64,000 nucleotides of DNA from positions 34,700,339-34,764,338 of the forward strand of contig OU015532.1 of assembly GCA_907165065.1 (NCBI GenBank), in the 5' to 3' direction. Below the pieces are notes generated by a model that searched no databases, was not told the DNA's origin, and saw only the letters and a list, made by a program, of their open reading frames with translations. Within the stretch, counting starts at the first letter, position 1. Each line of letters starts with the position of its first letter. This stretch comes from Caprimulgus europaeus (lineage: Eukaryota; Chordata; Aves; Caprimulgiformes; Caprimulgidae). Of this stretch, positions 25,159-35,800 are shown piece by piece. Position numbers and translations under genes: made by a program.

Positions 25159-25228
25159 GAAAAAGAAAAAGAAAAAGAAAAAGAAAAAGAAAAAGAAAAA
25201 GAAAAAGAAAAAGAAAAAGAAAAAGAAA
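25159..25228 (+). repeat. (GAAAAA)n hexanucleotide repeat, about 11.7 copies
   Basis: Perfect 70-bp purine tract with G every sixth base. It creates spurious open frames of poly-Lys on plus and poly-Phe on minus. Uninterrupted homopurine repeats of this length are usually polymorphic and can adopt triplex structures. Confidence 0.97.
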
Positions 25229-27762
25229 GGTGAAGCAGTGTGGAGGTCATCAGTTTTAGAAGTAAAAGTAGTCCAGAAATATGCATGTTGGTGGAACTTC
25301 AATTCAGTTATGGGACACTAAACAAACACCTGAAGTTTCCTGGCACTGCTTATAAACTAGCAATTTATTTTCAATTGCATGCAATGATTTTTATTTTGAA
25401 GGCTCTGGCACCATGTTGAGTAAATAAAGTGCATATTAAAATACTCTCTAAATACAGCATGGGTATACAGTTGCTGGAGAAATAGGAATAGTTTTGGAAG
25501 GAGTCATTCTGGTCTCTTGAGGAAGAAGCAGTGGTTTATAATTCTTTTTGAAAATTTATTGTAAAGATAAAATTAAATTTAACACCAAATAGGTTTAAAT
25601 AACATTCAGGTTGTAATAGAAACGGGGAAAAAAACAGCAAATGTGAAGTTCAAGCTGACACTTGAAATTATACTGCATTAGTCTTCAATTAGAATTCTGA
25701 ATATTTTTTTTTGTTTGTTCTATGTCAGAGCCTTAAGGTTATTAAAATTGCATGTTCTGTACCATATTTCATTTAGATATTAAAAGCAGCCCTTCCAAGT
25801 TGTCTGTTGGAGTCAGCAATAGTGTCATTCTTACATCCCTTGCTTGAAGCCTGAAGCTTCTGACAAACATGGGACATACCAGTACATAAACATAAATGAA
25901 TAAACCAAATGCATATATTTATCATACATATTATAAATTCCAGGTGTTCGAACAATCTGTAGACAAACACGTATAATATTGGATCCACAAGCAAATCCCT
26001 GGGTACGATGGAACGCCCTTATGATACTTTTCCACTCCACTAAGTCCTTTCTGAGTCTATTTGGTGAGAAATGCTTATTGAACAGCATAATCCAACATTT
26101 ATGTTCTCTGTATGACTGGAGGGATGTAGCCACCAAGAAATTAGCAGTTATCTTTTCGAGCAAATGGAGCTTCCCCTGAGCCTCTGCTGAGTCTCGAGGT
26201 GGCCCTTGCAGCGCTGGCGTTTGGCTGCTTTCCTGCCTAGCTGTGTGGTCTCAGGCGCAGCGGATAAAGCCATCCAGGACCGTGCCCTTGGTTTCACATA
26301 TGTTTCTTGGGTAGTCACACAAGCAGGACTCAAACACTAATTTGTGCCTTACTGATCAAATGAGTCAAAGAGATAAAACCACAGCACTCTAAGCGGGTAG
26401 AAGACACCAGCATCCTCAGGTTTTTTTCACAGTCCTTCCCCTTTCTAATGCACATGCCTCTGCAGTTCTGCTGCTTTGTGGGGTTTTTGCAAGCAGTTGC
26501 TCATTTCTGGTGGTTTCTTCCAGGCTCCTCGCGGGATGGGTCCCCCGAGAGCCTCATTCCCTGATCTGTCTCTCTTGCTGCCACATCCCTTGCTTTCCAG
26601 GACAGCATGGAGACCACGGTACTTCTGGAAGAGGGGAAAGTGTGACAGCTGATGAGTGTTTTTCCGGCTGGTTGGTGTCTTATGCTGACTGAGCAGCCAA
26701 GAGTGCTTAGAGCTTTGGGAAGCAGCAGGCATGGTGCAGTAAGGGAGGCAAGAAAGGCTGTTCCTACTCTAGTAATTAGGTTTGGAGCCGGGTGCTGTTT
26801 TGAAGAGCCCGATAGTCTCCACTTACTGCACTTGTTGAAGTGGGTTTTTTGTGTGTGTGCACAAACGACATTCTTTTCTGATACCTCATGATACTTAATG
26901 TCATATATGAAACTCTGCTGACCTCATATGTCCTTTCAATACCATGCTGTATATGATGAGTAAAATTCAGACATCTGAAAAATTCTTAGCACTGTGACTG
27001 CGTCTGTGTAACTTCTGCCAGGGATTCAGAGTAATGCACAAGAAGCTGTAATTTGAAATTACAGATGCATCCCTTTTAACCTCTACCTAAATTTTCTTTT
27101 ATGTCAGTTGCCTGTCTTGTTGTACATCTCTTACCTTGAGCTTTGTTACACTTGAATGTATTGGACCAATTCAGAGAGGCAATGTGACAGAGCCTGGAAT
27201 GCTGTAATTCAGACAGTGGGTGGATATATCCGTGCATGCATGTTATATTCTGGATGTATATTATGCAAGAAGCTGTACAAAGCTTCTGAGTCTGACTAAG
27301 GAACAAATAGTTACACTGAATCTCCTGAGCCAGAGAATTTAGTCCACTAGTATTACAGACAGTTACGTCATATAAATCCTTGTGTAGCATGAAATCTGTT
27401 TTTCCACCAGTGTAAGTCAGGAGCAACATTCCTAATGCCAGTGAGCTATAAGAAGGGAATGAGAACTCTTAACTAGCATAATATATATGCAGACAAGAGA
27501 TGGAAAAAGATGCATGCTACACAAAACTAAATTCTATTTGGGCTTATTTTAGCCTCTGACTTTCAATCACCATACGTTAGAGCTTTTATCACTTGGTAAT
27601 TTGGAGACAGCTTTCCAGCTGCTAAAGGCTAAATGCTTATCTTTTAATGCACGCACACACAGAGATTTCTTTTATGGAACTGAAAATTTACTGCATACCT
27701 GACTTCTGTTGCTGTCTGAAATCTACAACTGTGCTTTATTCCCTCAACTTCCTCCATATAGG

Positions 27763-28317
27763 ATGGTCCGTGCACTGTATGCCGTCGGCGCTGTGTTTCT
27801 TCTGACGGGATTTCTGCTGTCAGCAGCAGAAGGGAGAAAGAGGAATCGTGGATCTCAAGGTGCTATCCCTCCTCCTGACAAAGATCAGCCCAATGATTCA
27901 GAGCAAATGCAGACACAGCAGCAGTCGGGCTCCAGGCATCGAGAACGAGGAAAGGGCACCTCCATGCCTGCTGAAGAGGTGCTGGAGTCTAGTCAGGAGG
28001 CACTGCACATCACTGAGCGCAAATACCTAAAGCGGGATTGGTGTAAAACTCAACCCCTCAAACAAACTATCCATGAAGAAGGCTGCAACAGTCGTACCAT
28101 TATCAACAGGTTCTGCTACGGCCAGTGCAATTCCTTCTACATCCCCAGGCATGTCCGTAAAGAGGAAGGCTCCTTCCAGTCTTGTTCCTTCTGCAAGCCC
28201 AAGAAATTCACCACCATGACTGTTACACTCAATTGCCCTGAGCTTCAGCCCCCGAGAAAGAAGAAAAGAATCACCCGAGTTAAGGAATGCCGGTGTATAT
28301 CTATTGACTTGGACTAA
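27763..28317 (+). CDS. GREM1: Gremlin-1, secreted BMP antagonist (DAN family)
   Basis: Complete 184-residue protein from a single exon, the usual length. Gremlin-1 binds and blocks BMP2, BMP4 and BMP7 outside the cell; in limb buds it relays between SHH and FGF signalling, and it also acts in kidney, lung and gut. Residues 1-24 form a signal peptide (hydrophobic core VGAVFLLTGFLLS, cleavage expected after AAEG). Residues 25-90 are a basic, polar, low-complexity region with one N-glycosylation sequon, NDS at 44-46. Residues 94-184 are the cystine-knot (DAN/CTCK) domain with nine cysteines at 94, 108, 118, 122, 141, 144, 158, 176 and 178. The basic run RKKKR (165-169) is part of the heparin-binding surface. 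The start MVRALY was chosen because the splice acceptor ends at 27761, one base before the ATG, and the signal peptide begins here. An in-frame ATG at 27709 lies in the intron. The stop is TAA. The frame is intact. Confidence 0.98.
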   Translation: MVRALYAVGAVFLLTGFLLSAAEGRKRNRGSQGAIPPPDKDQPNDSEQMQTQQQSGSRHRERGKGTSMPAEEVLESSQEALHITERKYLKRDWCKTQPLKQTIHEEGCNSRTIINRFCYGQCNSFYIPRHVRKEEGSFQSCSFCKPKKFTTMTVTLNCPELQPPRKKKRITRVKECRCISIDLD

Positions 28318-29729
28318 ACTGAGAAAAAGATGGTACGGGTGGCACTCTGACTGCACGCAATCATGGCCAGCGTGGGAGTGAGCGGCACGAACCAGCTTAC
28401 CTTCGGGGCTGGACAGAATTGTGAATTACCTAAAACAAGAAAAAAAATACCCCAAAAAACCAAAGAAAAAAATGCTGTAAGGAGAGGGCACGCATGTGTG
28501 TGTTTGTGTGTAAGAGAGAAAAAGGATGTGTGCAAGCAAACATATGAATGTTCACTATGACAAAAAAAAATTAATGAGGGTACAAAATATTAAAAAAATC
28601 TATTTACCTGCAGTCATGAATTAGGTTTCCTAGTGTATATTCACATTTTTGCCGCTTGCTGGGAAAGTGGAGCTGTGGCTTTTGCTAATGTTCACCTGCT
28701 GTGCTATTTGCTTTTACTGTATTAAGAGAAACATCAAAGTGAGAGGACAATATGTTTGAAAGCATGAATATATTCTTAAATACAAAGTAGGCAAAAAGCA
28801 GTTTAAAGCATAGCAAAACTATCACTGAAAATAGCAGCTCTATCAAGACTTTGTAACATGCTGCTTTAAAAAAAATAGCTGTAATCCAAAAGCCGTATCT
28901 GGAGAACAATGGGGGGGTGTGGGAGTGTTGAAAAGTCACTATAGGTGGATGGAAAACAGAGCTACAGCAAGTTAGAAAGCAAAAGGCCAAAGTACGTAGA
29001 CAGGGAGAGTGCAAAAGGGAGTAGAAAAAAGAAAGATACATAAATAGGAAGACACAGAGGAAGAGATATTGTCTCCTGTTTATGTTTTGCTTTAATTTAT
29101 ATACCTAGTCATATATTATATAAATTAAAGAGAAACTATATACAAGGCTATAAATATACTTCTGAACTCTAATGGCTCTCTCAATCAGTCAAAACCCATT
29201 CTTGTGCCACTAGATCCATTTGATGTCTTGTATTTCTGATATCAGTTATTCTTCATATCTACATATATATGTATATGCAATGTCTTTTAGTCATTGGTAT
29301 CTATACATACATGCAATGAGTACGCATATTCCATTGTGTGTATCCAAACTCTCTCCTTCTCTTTTTCACACACATACATAAAAACATACATAACCACAGC
29401 ACAAAAATCTTGCTAACCAAGATCAAGTACAGAATGGCAGTAATTTAGTACATAAAGAGCAAAGCAAAAATTAAAACAAGCATCATGTGATGGCAAATGC
29501 AATAACCACACAAGAGACAAAAGACACGACATTCATGACTAGTAAACATTGCATTGTTATTGTTATTTTAGCTTTGCCACAGGCATGCAGTTTGTTGAAA
29601 AAGAGATGCAGAACTTTGCCAGCAATAATCCTCTTTTTATATCTTTTACCACAGACTTGCATTTAAACTGGATTTGGACTAAGTAAAGAGAATTTCCTGA
29701 AAATTAAGGGCTAACTGCCCCTCTCATTT

Positions 29730-29756
29730 GGGGGATGGGGGGGACATAAAAAGGGG
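29730..29756 (+). other. candidate G-quadruplex in the GREM1 3'UTR
   Basis: Runs of five, seven and four G (29730-29734, 29737-29743, 29753-29756). The seven-G run can supply two tracts, giving four G3 tracts with loops of 2, 1 and 9 bases. It is on the transcribed (mRNA) strand. Confidence 0.45.
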
Positions 29757-31486
29757 CACGCTCCTTCCAGCAGCTCGATGAATCTCACCTGTGATGAGGT
29801 TATCCTGCCTTCTCTTTCCTTCGGGATTAGGAGTTTAAACTTGATCAGGGCTGTGGGTTTTGGCAAGAGCACAGCAGGTCCTGCAAAAGTAGTTGGTTGA
29901 GCTCGGTGGAGCCTGGGCCGTTGGTCCCGAGGGGCAGCCCTGCCACGCAGGTCACCCTCACTTTCCTGGGGTCCACATCTCGCTGGCTGCACCTCATGGC
30001 ACACGGTGTGCAAACGACTCGCGCTGTCCTGGGTGCCAGCTCTGCAAGGGCGCTTTCCAAGGAGTGGTGACGAGATGACGGGGTGCTGCACCTTCTGCCT
30101 CTGCTGGCAGGGCCCTGATGGCCAGTCCTGGGTGGTGGGTACAGGCGGAAAGGCGTGTTCCTCCTCCGGAGTCAGTGCCAGGCCTGAAAGCCACCTAGAC
30201 ATCCCCGTTGGCAAGGGAATGGGAGTTAGGTCCACGTTAACTGTATGGTGGGGCTTGGATACTCCAGGACTCAGTGTCCCCATTCAGCAGTGATACTCCC
30301 CGGTATCCACTATCAGTATAGCTGCTCTTTCTCACACCAGATGCCTCTCTCAGACACAAGTTAATTATCTTGACAGCATTTCTGGCCATTAAATGCTGAG
30401 GAAGACAATTCTGCTCTAATTGAGAGGTCCAAAGGGAAAAATATACAGCGGCATGTCACAGATGCATCCGGTGCAGTCATTATATTAGATGCCCCAGCTG
30501 CTACACAGTGCATCACACAGTTATTGGTGATATCCTGCATCTCTGCAATTAATATATTTTTACTGTAAAATCCACTGCTGTGAGGTCTGCATTTGTAAGA
30601 TTAAGAGATTGCAACTTGTTGATTGATGTTATTAAAATGCATTTCATCTGGTGTACTCTCACTCAGCAGGTTTCACACATTTCTTCATGGATTTTAAAAT
30701 CCAATTTTAAAATCTGGAATTACAGAAGGTAGATTTCCACTGTGTGGAATGTGAATAGTTAAACAGAAAGATATGGATATTTAATGTTATTATTAATACA
30801 AATCCTCTTTCACAGATAATAACAAGGGATTATTTTCCTTTAAATAACTTTTTTTGAATTGGTTTGCAGGGGAAACAGCCAATCTCAGTCATTGCTGAAA
30901 GTTTTGTACTAGCTAGGGCTTCTGTTCAAGAAATGGGCACACCTTAAGAATGAATTTTTTTCTTCATGTGACGTTGACGGCAAAACTCCTGTTGTCTTTT
31001 ACAGAGACTGCTATGTCCCTAAACCCTTAGCCATCGAGCAAAGCTTCAGACATTGCTGACTCCTTTATTTAAGATTAGGCTGGTATTCTGAAGGAAAATT
31101 GATAAAAGTTTTACAAATCTTTATGTTCCAAAACAGCCTGTGTATAGATCATGATGGAACTCCCCTTTAGGCAGATCCACCCCCCCCACCCCAATATGTA
31201 AATTTTATACAAAGAACTTTTATGAATTAGTAGTTATTGCCTGAGAGTAAGAAAGTTCTGCTAACTTACAGTTATACGAGATATTTAATATCAACCACAA
31301 TATGTATTTAAATGTCTGCTTTATTCTAAAAACAATGGACTATATAACCTAAGGCTGCAGTATTTTCATGCTTGGTCTCACAAAGCAAAACTTGGTTTAA
31401 AATGAAGTTTTAATTATTTTGTAACTGAATAGAATTGGAGTTTTTTCTTCCCAGCATTTTGTACGTCATTTTAACTACTAGTAACA

Positions 31487-31496
31487 AATAAATAAA
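31487..31496 (+). terminator. GREM1: GREM1 poly(A) signal (tandem AATAAA)
   Basis: Two overlapping AATAAA hexamers (31487-31492, 31491-31496) are followed by a GT/T-rich stretch at about 31512-31538 (TGTCTATTGTTGG then a T run). That is the standard layout of an efficient cleavage site. Cleavage is expected around 31505-31520. Confidence 0.7.
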
Positions 31497-31515
31497 ATAT
31501 CTTCTCCAGACCATG

Positions 31516-32698
31516 TCTATTGTTGGTTTTTTTTTATTATTTCTTCCTTAAGTTTCCAGCTCTTTCTGGATCTGTTGTACTTTACTCTGACTTCTGTGGT
31601 TTCTTCTAATTATAAAAGGGCTTACATTATGACAATGAGACACAGAGACAAGCAATGGCACCATCATTCAACACGGCAACTTCAATAAGGTTTTTAAATG
31701 AGATCTGTCACTTCCCCCTCACCCTTCCACGATTTATAGAAGGAAAATCTCAATCTTTACTCACACTTTTCCCCTTGTAAACCATATAGTGACAGTTCAA
31801 AATATAAATCAGGCTGGAATTGTTATAGGGTTAAAGTTGGAGACAGCGTGCCTGCCTTGCACCTTATCTCAGTTGTACGTCTAGCTAGCAGTTTACTCCT
31901 GCTTTTAGAAAGAAAGAGTGAGGAACACCTTTACAATACAGCACGTTGTAAGCTGTAAATAGGGACAGAGGAGATGAAAAACAGTTATAAAAGAGAACAG
32001 GAAGATTTGTAATTTCCTTTTACCTTCTTTATCCCTGCTGGCAGCACTTGAGCCAGGCCAGTGTTGAGGAAGGACTGCAACCACAGAGAACAGGTTCCTT
32101 CAAACCTTCCAGCCCACTGGTGGGAGATAGGCAGTCCTGGTATAATTTTTCCCTTTCCAACCTGCTGCTCTGTCAGATGTGTGAGGGACTCTCCCAGTCA
32201 TCACAGACCCCCGTACAATCCTGCTGCCTGCAGTACCGGTGGCATTGTCTGCCCCGTGGAGAAAGTGGGGCTGTCCGGGATCACCATCTCACCCAACTGG
32301 GCTGAGAACGCTCTCTGATTTCACGTAAGCCTCTGAGCTGTAACACAGGCCTATTTCTGGTGTACACCTTTCAGTTCAAAGGACTGATGGTGACATAGTC
32401 AGATATATGATCTTAAGAGTGAACAACACGTAGCATTTTCTTGTAACACACACAGATAGCCAGAGAAAAGGGTCAGATGTCCTGTTTCCAGCTCTGAAAG
32501 GATGGGTACTGGTAAGGTCTTAAGTGGTTTTCCTTCATGCAAAGCTCTTGTGAAATAATGGAGCTGAGCAGTCTAGGAGTACTGGTTGTCTGGGGTTTTT
32601 AAAGGCTTTTTGGTTTAACCTTCCTTTTCTCTCCCCTTTTTTTTTTTTTTTTTTTTTTCTTTTTGTGCTTCCAAAACTTACTGAAAGGCTAATAACAA
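31516..32698. other. GREM1-FMN1 spacer, first part; no gene seen
   Basis: AT-rich spacer with a GC-richer patch at 32.04-32.33 kb that has two overlapping 85-codon frames on the plus strand. Neither is recognised. The patch is followed by GTAAGC, a donor-like sequence at about 32324. A run of 22 T lies at 32637-32658. Confidence 0.5.
32637..32658 (+). repeat. poly(T) run, 22 bases
   Basis: Uninterrupted T22 about 40 bp upstream of the CR1 3' end at 32699. CR1 elements themselves lack poly(A) tails, so the run is an independent homopolymer. Confidence 0.9.
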
Positions 32699-32870
32699 GT
32701 TGCCCAGAGAAGCTGTGGATGCCCCCTCCTGGAAGTGTTCAAGGCCAGGCTGGATGAGGCTTTGAGCAACCTGGTCTAGTGGAAGGTGTCCCTGCTCGTG
32801 GCAGGGGGGTTGGAACTGGATGATCTTTAAGGTCCCTCCCAACCCAAACCATTCTATGATTCTCTGATTG
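32699..32870 (+). mobile_element. CR1-type LINE, 3' end only
   Basis: About 170 bp on the plus strand. It begins at GTTGCCCAGAGAAGCTGTGG, passes through GTGTTCAAGGCCAGGCTGGA and GGTCTAGTGGAAGGTGTCCC to GATGATCTTTAAGGTCCC, and ends with the CCATTCTATGATTCT-type terminus near 32850-32870. This is the most common avian CR1 tail. The copy is heavily 5'-truncated. Confidence 0.95.
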
Positions 32871-35800
32871 AAATAATTATTTCTAGAAGGCAATTGACTT
32901 TTTCTGATGTGAGATATAGGCACAGTGGGACAGAATGAGTTTCCTTGAAAAGATGTGTAGATATACATCTTTATTTGAATATTTAAAACAGAGAGGAAAA
33001 CCTCCTGGACTTACCTTTCTAGTACTCTATAGTACCATGATCTTACTATTTATATGCTAAGGAGCTCAGGCATTCACAATAATTTACTTTTGGCCTACGT
33101 AGCTGCTTTGAATTGAAGACACAGCCACTGTGTAGTCCCATGTGCTTTGTAGATAGTTTCAGTGATCAAAAGAAGATGACAGGGAGAGAATTCACACACC
33201 TTATTCAGCTTTCAGGGTCTCAGCTAGAAAGAAGGCGATTTTTTCCTCTCTCCCGGTGAGGTAGGCTAGATTTCTGCTTGGGATTTCTGTGTGTGCTCTG
33301 TCATCCATGTGCTGCGCGGTGGATTTGCACACACGTTATAGGACTGAGGCATCACGAGCATGTTGGGTTTGCTGAGCACATGCAAAACATCTGAGTGACA
33401 CACGTGCACAGTAGGCACGGTGTGTCCTGGATGGGTCGGTGGGACAGGCAGCGTCACGGCTCCGCTTCAGCTGCCCGTCAGTGGCACTGCCTGGCTGGGA
33501 AGAGGGACATTGTGGTTGCAAAAATGATGCAGTAATTTAACCTTGTAATTTACCTTCTCCTGAGAGGAAAAATAAAAGGAGCACTGTAGAACTGTACCCT
33601 TGGGGGCTGATGTTTCTTTGTGGTGTCCAGCATACAGGAATGAAGCAAGAGTTTTTAGTTCCAAAAGGTTTCCTGAAGGAGAAACACCAGTCACAGGTAG
33701 AAGGGTGAGATGAGAATGCTGGTTTGCTTAGCCCAGTGTTCCCCTTACCCACTCTTCCTTCACTTTTTTAAAAAACCACACATCTTACTCCCTCCAAATA
33801 ACTCAAACCTACCTTAGAAATCACTTTGTTAATTACTGAAGTACAGCAGCCAATATTAGCAGAAGAAAGTCCAAAATTTTTTCTGAGTCATTCTGCTTAC
33901 CTGGACAGTTGTACTAACCAAAGACTTCTGAAGGGGACACCTGCATCATTTAAAATTTAAGGGAGTGAAAAAAGTAAAGTATATTTGGATTTAGTCAAAA
34001 CTCTGATAATATCACTGCTACATATTTTTAATAACCATCCAATCTTGGCCTTAAGGTAACAAAAAGATTAACATAATAAGATTCAGATACCTTGATACCT
34101 TGCTTTACTTCTTTCTTTGTTTTTTTAGTCAGCTGAGACTGAAACCAGAACCATGGAGCAATGCACAGGTATCGTAGCAATTTCCAGTAGTGCAGGGTTT
34201 TGATGCTACCTTGCAATGCAGCTTCATACAAACACGTGAAGCCTGTCTGCACTGCCTGCTTGGGAATGTAGCTGCTGACTTTAAGGTGCCCTTTGACAAC
34301 GTGGGGCTTCTGGCTGCCTGAATTCCTCCCCCAGTTCTTATGGCTCTAGAGACAGGAGTACAGAAATTTTAACTGTCACTTGCTCCCTTTCTTATAATTT
34401 TCTACAAATATTGAAAATAAAATTAATAATCTACTTCTTTTAAATGATCAAGGAGCAAGATATGAGGATCAAATTATATATTGACACAAAAGAAGAATAT
34501 TCGGGATCGCATTAATAAAAAAAAGGCTTCCAAGTTGTGATAAGCAATAACTCCTCCTTGCTCCAATACAGATGTAAGTCACATAGCTTGGGGATGAATC
34601 AAGTGGAGAAGTTACACTGACTCCCAATAAAACGTCTGCAAATAAAATTTGAAATTGCTTTTTTTGCATTTCTTTTTTAAAGAAGACCTTATGGAAACAG
34701 CCATATTCCAATTCATATTACAAGAGATCAAAAGAACAAAGGTTAAAATAATATCTCTGTCTCTCTCTTCAATAATTGAGAGCTATATCTTATCCTTCCA
34801 TCTAGTAATATCAATATGGATTCCAGCAAGAAAGCAATTAGAAAGAATTAACGTGTCAGTTACAGCTCATCTGGGACACCAACACTCAAATTCATTACTC
34901 ATAATTTTATAGTTAATGCATGGCATCACTACAGAGCACTGTTAAGTTTGTTTGATTTATTTAATGATGAATTTGAAGACCTTAATATTGTTTTTCCTTT
35001 AAGTTAAACTTTACTGAATTTCTATGTTTTGTAATTAGTTTGTTGAGGTATAAAGGCACAGTCTTTTTAATATTTAAGAGAGACATAATCTCGATCTTAG
35101 CTTTGTATTAGTGTATTATTCTATTCAGAGAATTTAACAACTGTGCTATAGAGCTGTAACATACATGTATTTATCTCTCTAAACAAAGAGACCAAGAGCC
35201 TAGGAATGCATTAGATACATTTAAAAGTCTGAAAAATGTAAATTTTATAAGTTTATACATAAAAGTCTGGGCCAGCATGCCAAGCTTCTTAACACTATAC
35301 TTTACGAGTGATTAGTATAGAATAAAGTCAACAATGACAATAATCACAACAGTAGGCACAAAGAATTTATTTTTCAAGGAGGGGGACAGGGTTGTGTGTA
35401 CTCACTAAAGTTTATTTCTAGACAATTACACTTAATGGCAAAGATGAAGGCTAGCTGAACCTCTCTCCTTAGGATCTGAAGGACCTTGAATGTTCCTTAG
35501 GAAACAGATGTTCACGAAGAACATGTATTTCCATTTTTGTTGTTAATTTATTTTAACTCCAAATGAATGAAGATGCTAGATTTTGGGTGTTAAGTTAGAT
35601 CTAGCAAATAAAAAGGAGAAAGAAAATTATGTGTACAATGGAAAGAACTTACTGAATGGATCTAAATCCTATGGTAGGTAATTTGATCTAATTTTTGCAG
35701 AAAGGCAAATGCCAGATGTTTGCTCCACTTTGATCTTAATAACACTTTAGGCTGCAGACAATAAGATTGGTTTAAAATTTATTGTCTCTTTGATTTCTCC

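Larger units (their letters stand above)
20909..27761 (+). other. GREM1: GREM1 intron 1
   Basis: A 6.85-kb intron from GTGAGG at 20909 to CATATAG at 27755-27761, with the pyrimidine-rich tract CTTTATTCCCTCAACTTCC just before the acceptor. The first 2 kb are CpG island. From about 23 kb it is AT-rich with no recognisable exon. It contains a hexanucleotide repeat at 25159-25228 and a possible half of a palindromic element near 23924. Short open frames (for example 24056-24370 and 25831-26163) are unrecognised and treated as chance. Confidence 0.8.
28318..31515 (+). other. GREM1: GREM1 3'UTR
   Basis: About 3.2 kb from the stop to just past tandem AATAAA signals. GREM1 in other vertebrates also has a 3'UTR of several kilobases. 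The region is AT-rich with many ATTTA-like and TATA-rich motifs (for example around 29.08-29.30 kb), except for a GC-rich block at about 29.70-30.30 kb. I found no AATAAA between the stop and 31487, though ATTAAA variants occur (for example near 28583 and 29124). The block at 30.40-30.70 kb is rich in TTAAT/TGCAT-type motifs and could be conserved. The far end is inferred. Confidence 0.65.

Noticed and set aside
25117-25321. Poly-Phe and poly-Lys open frames
   Set aside because: They are translations of the (GAAAAA)n repeat.
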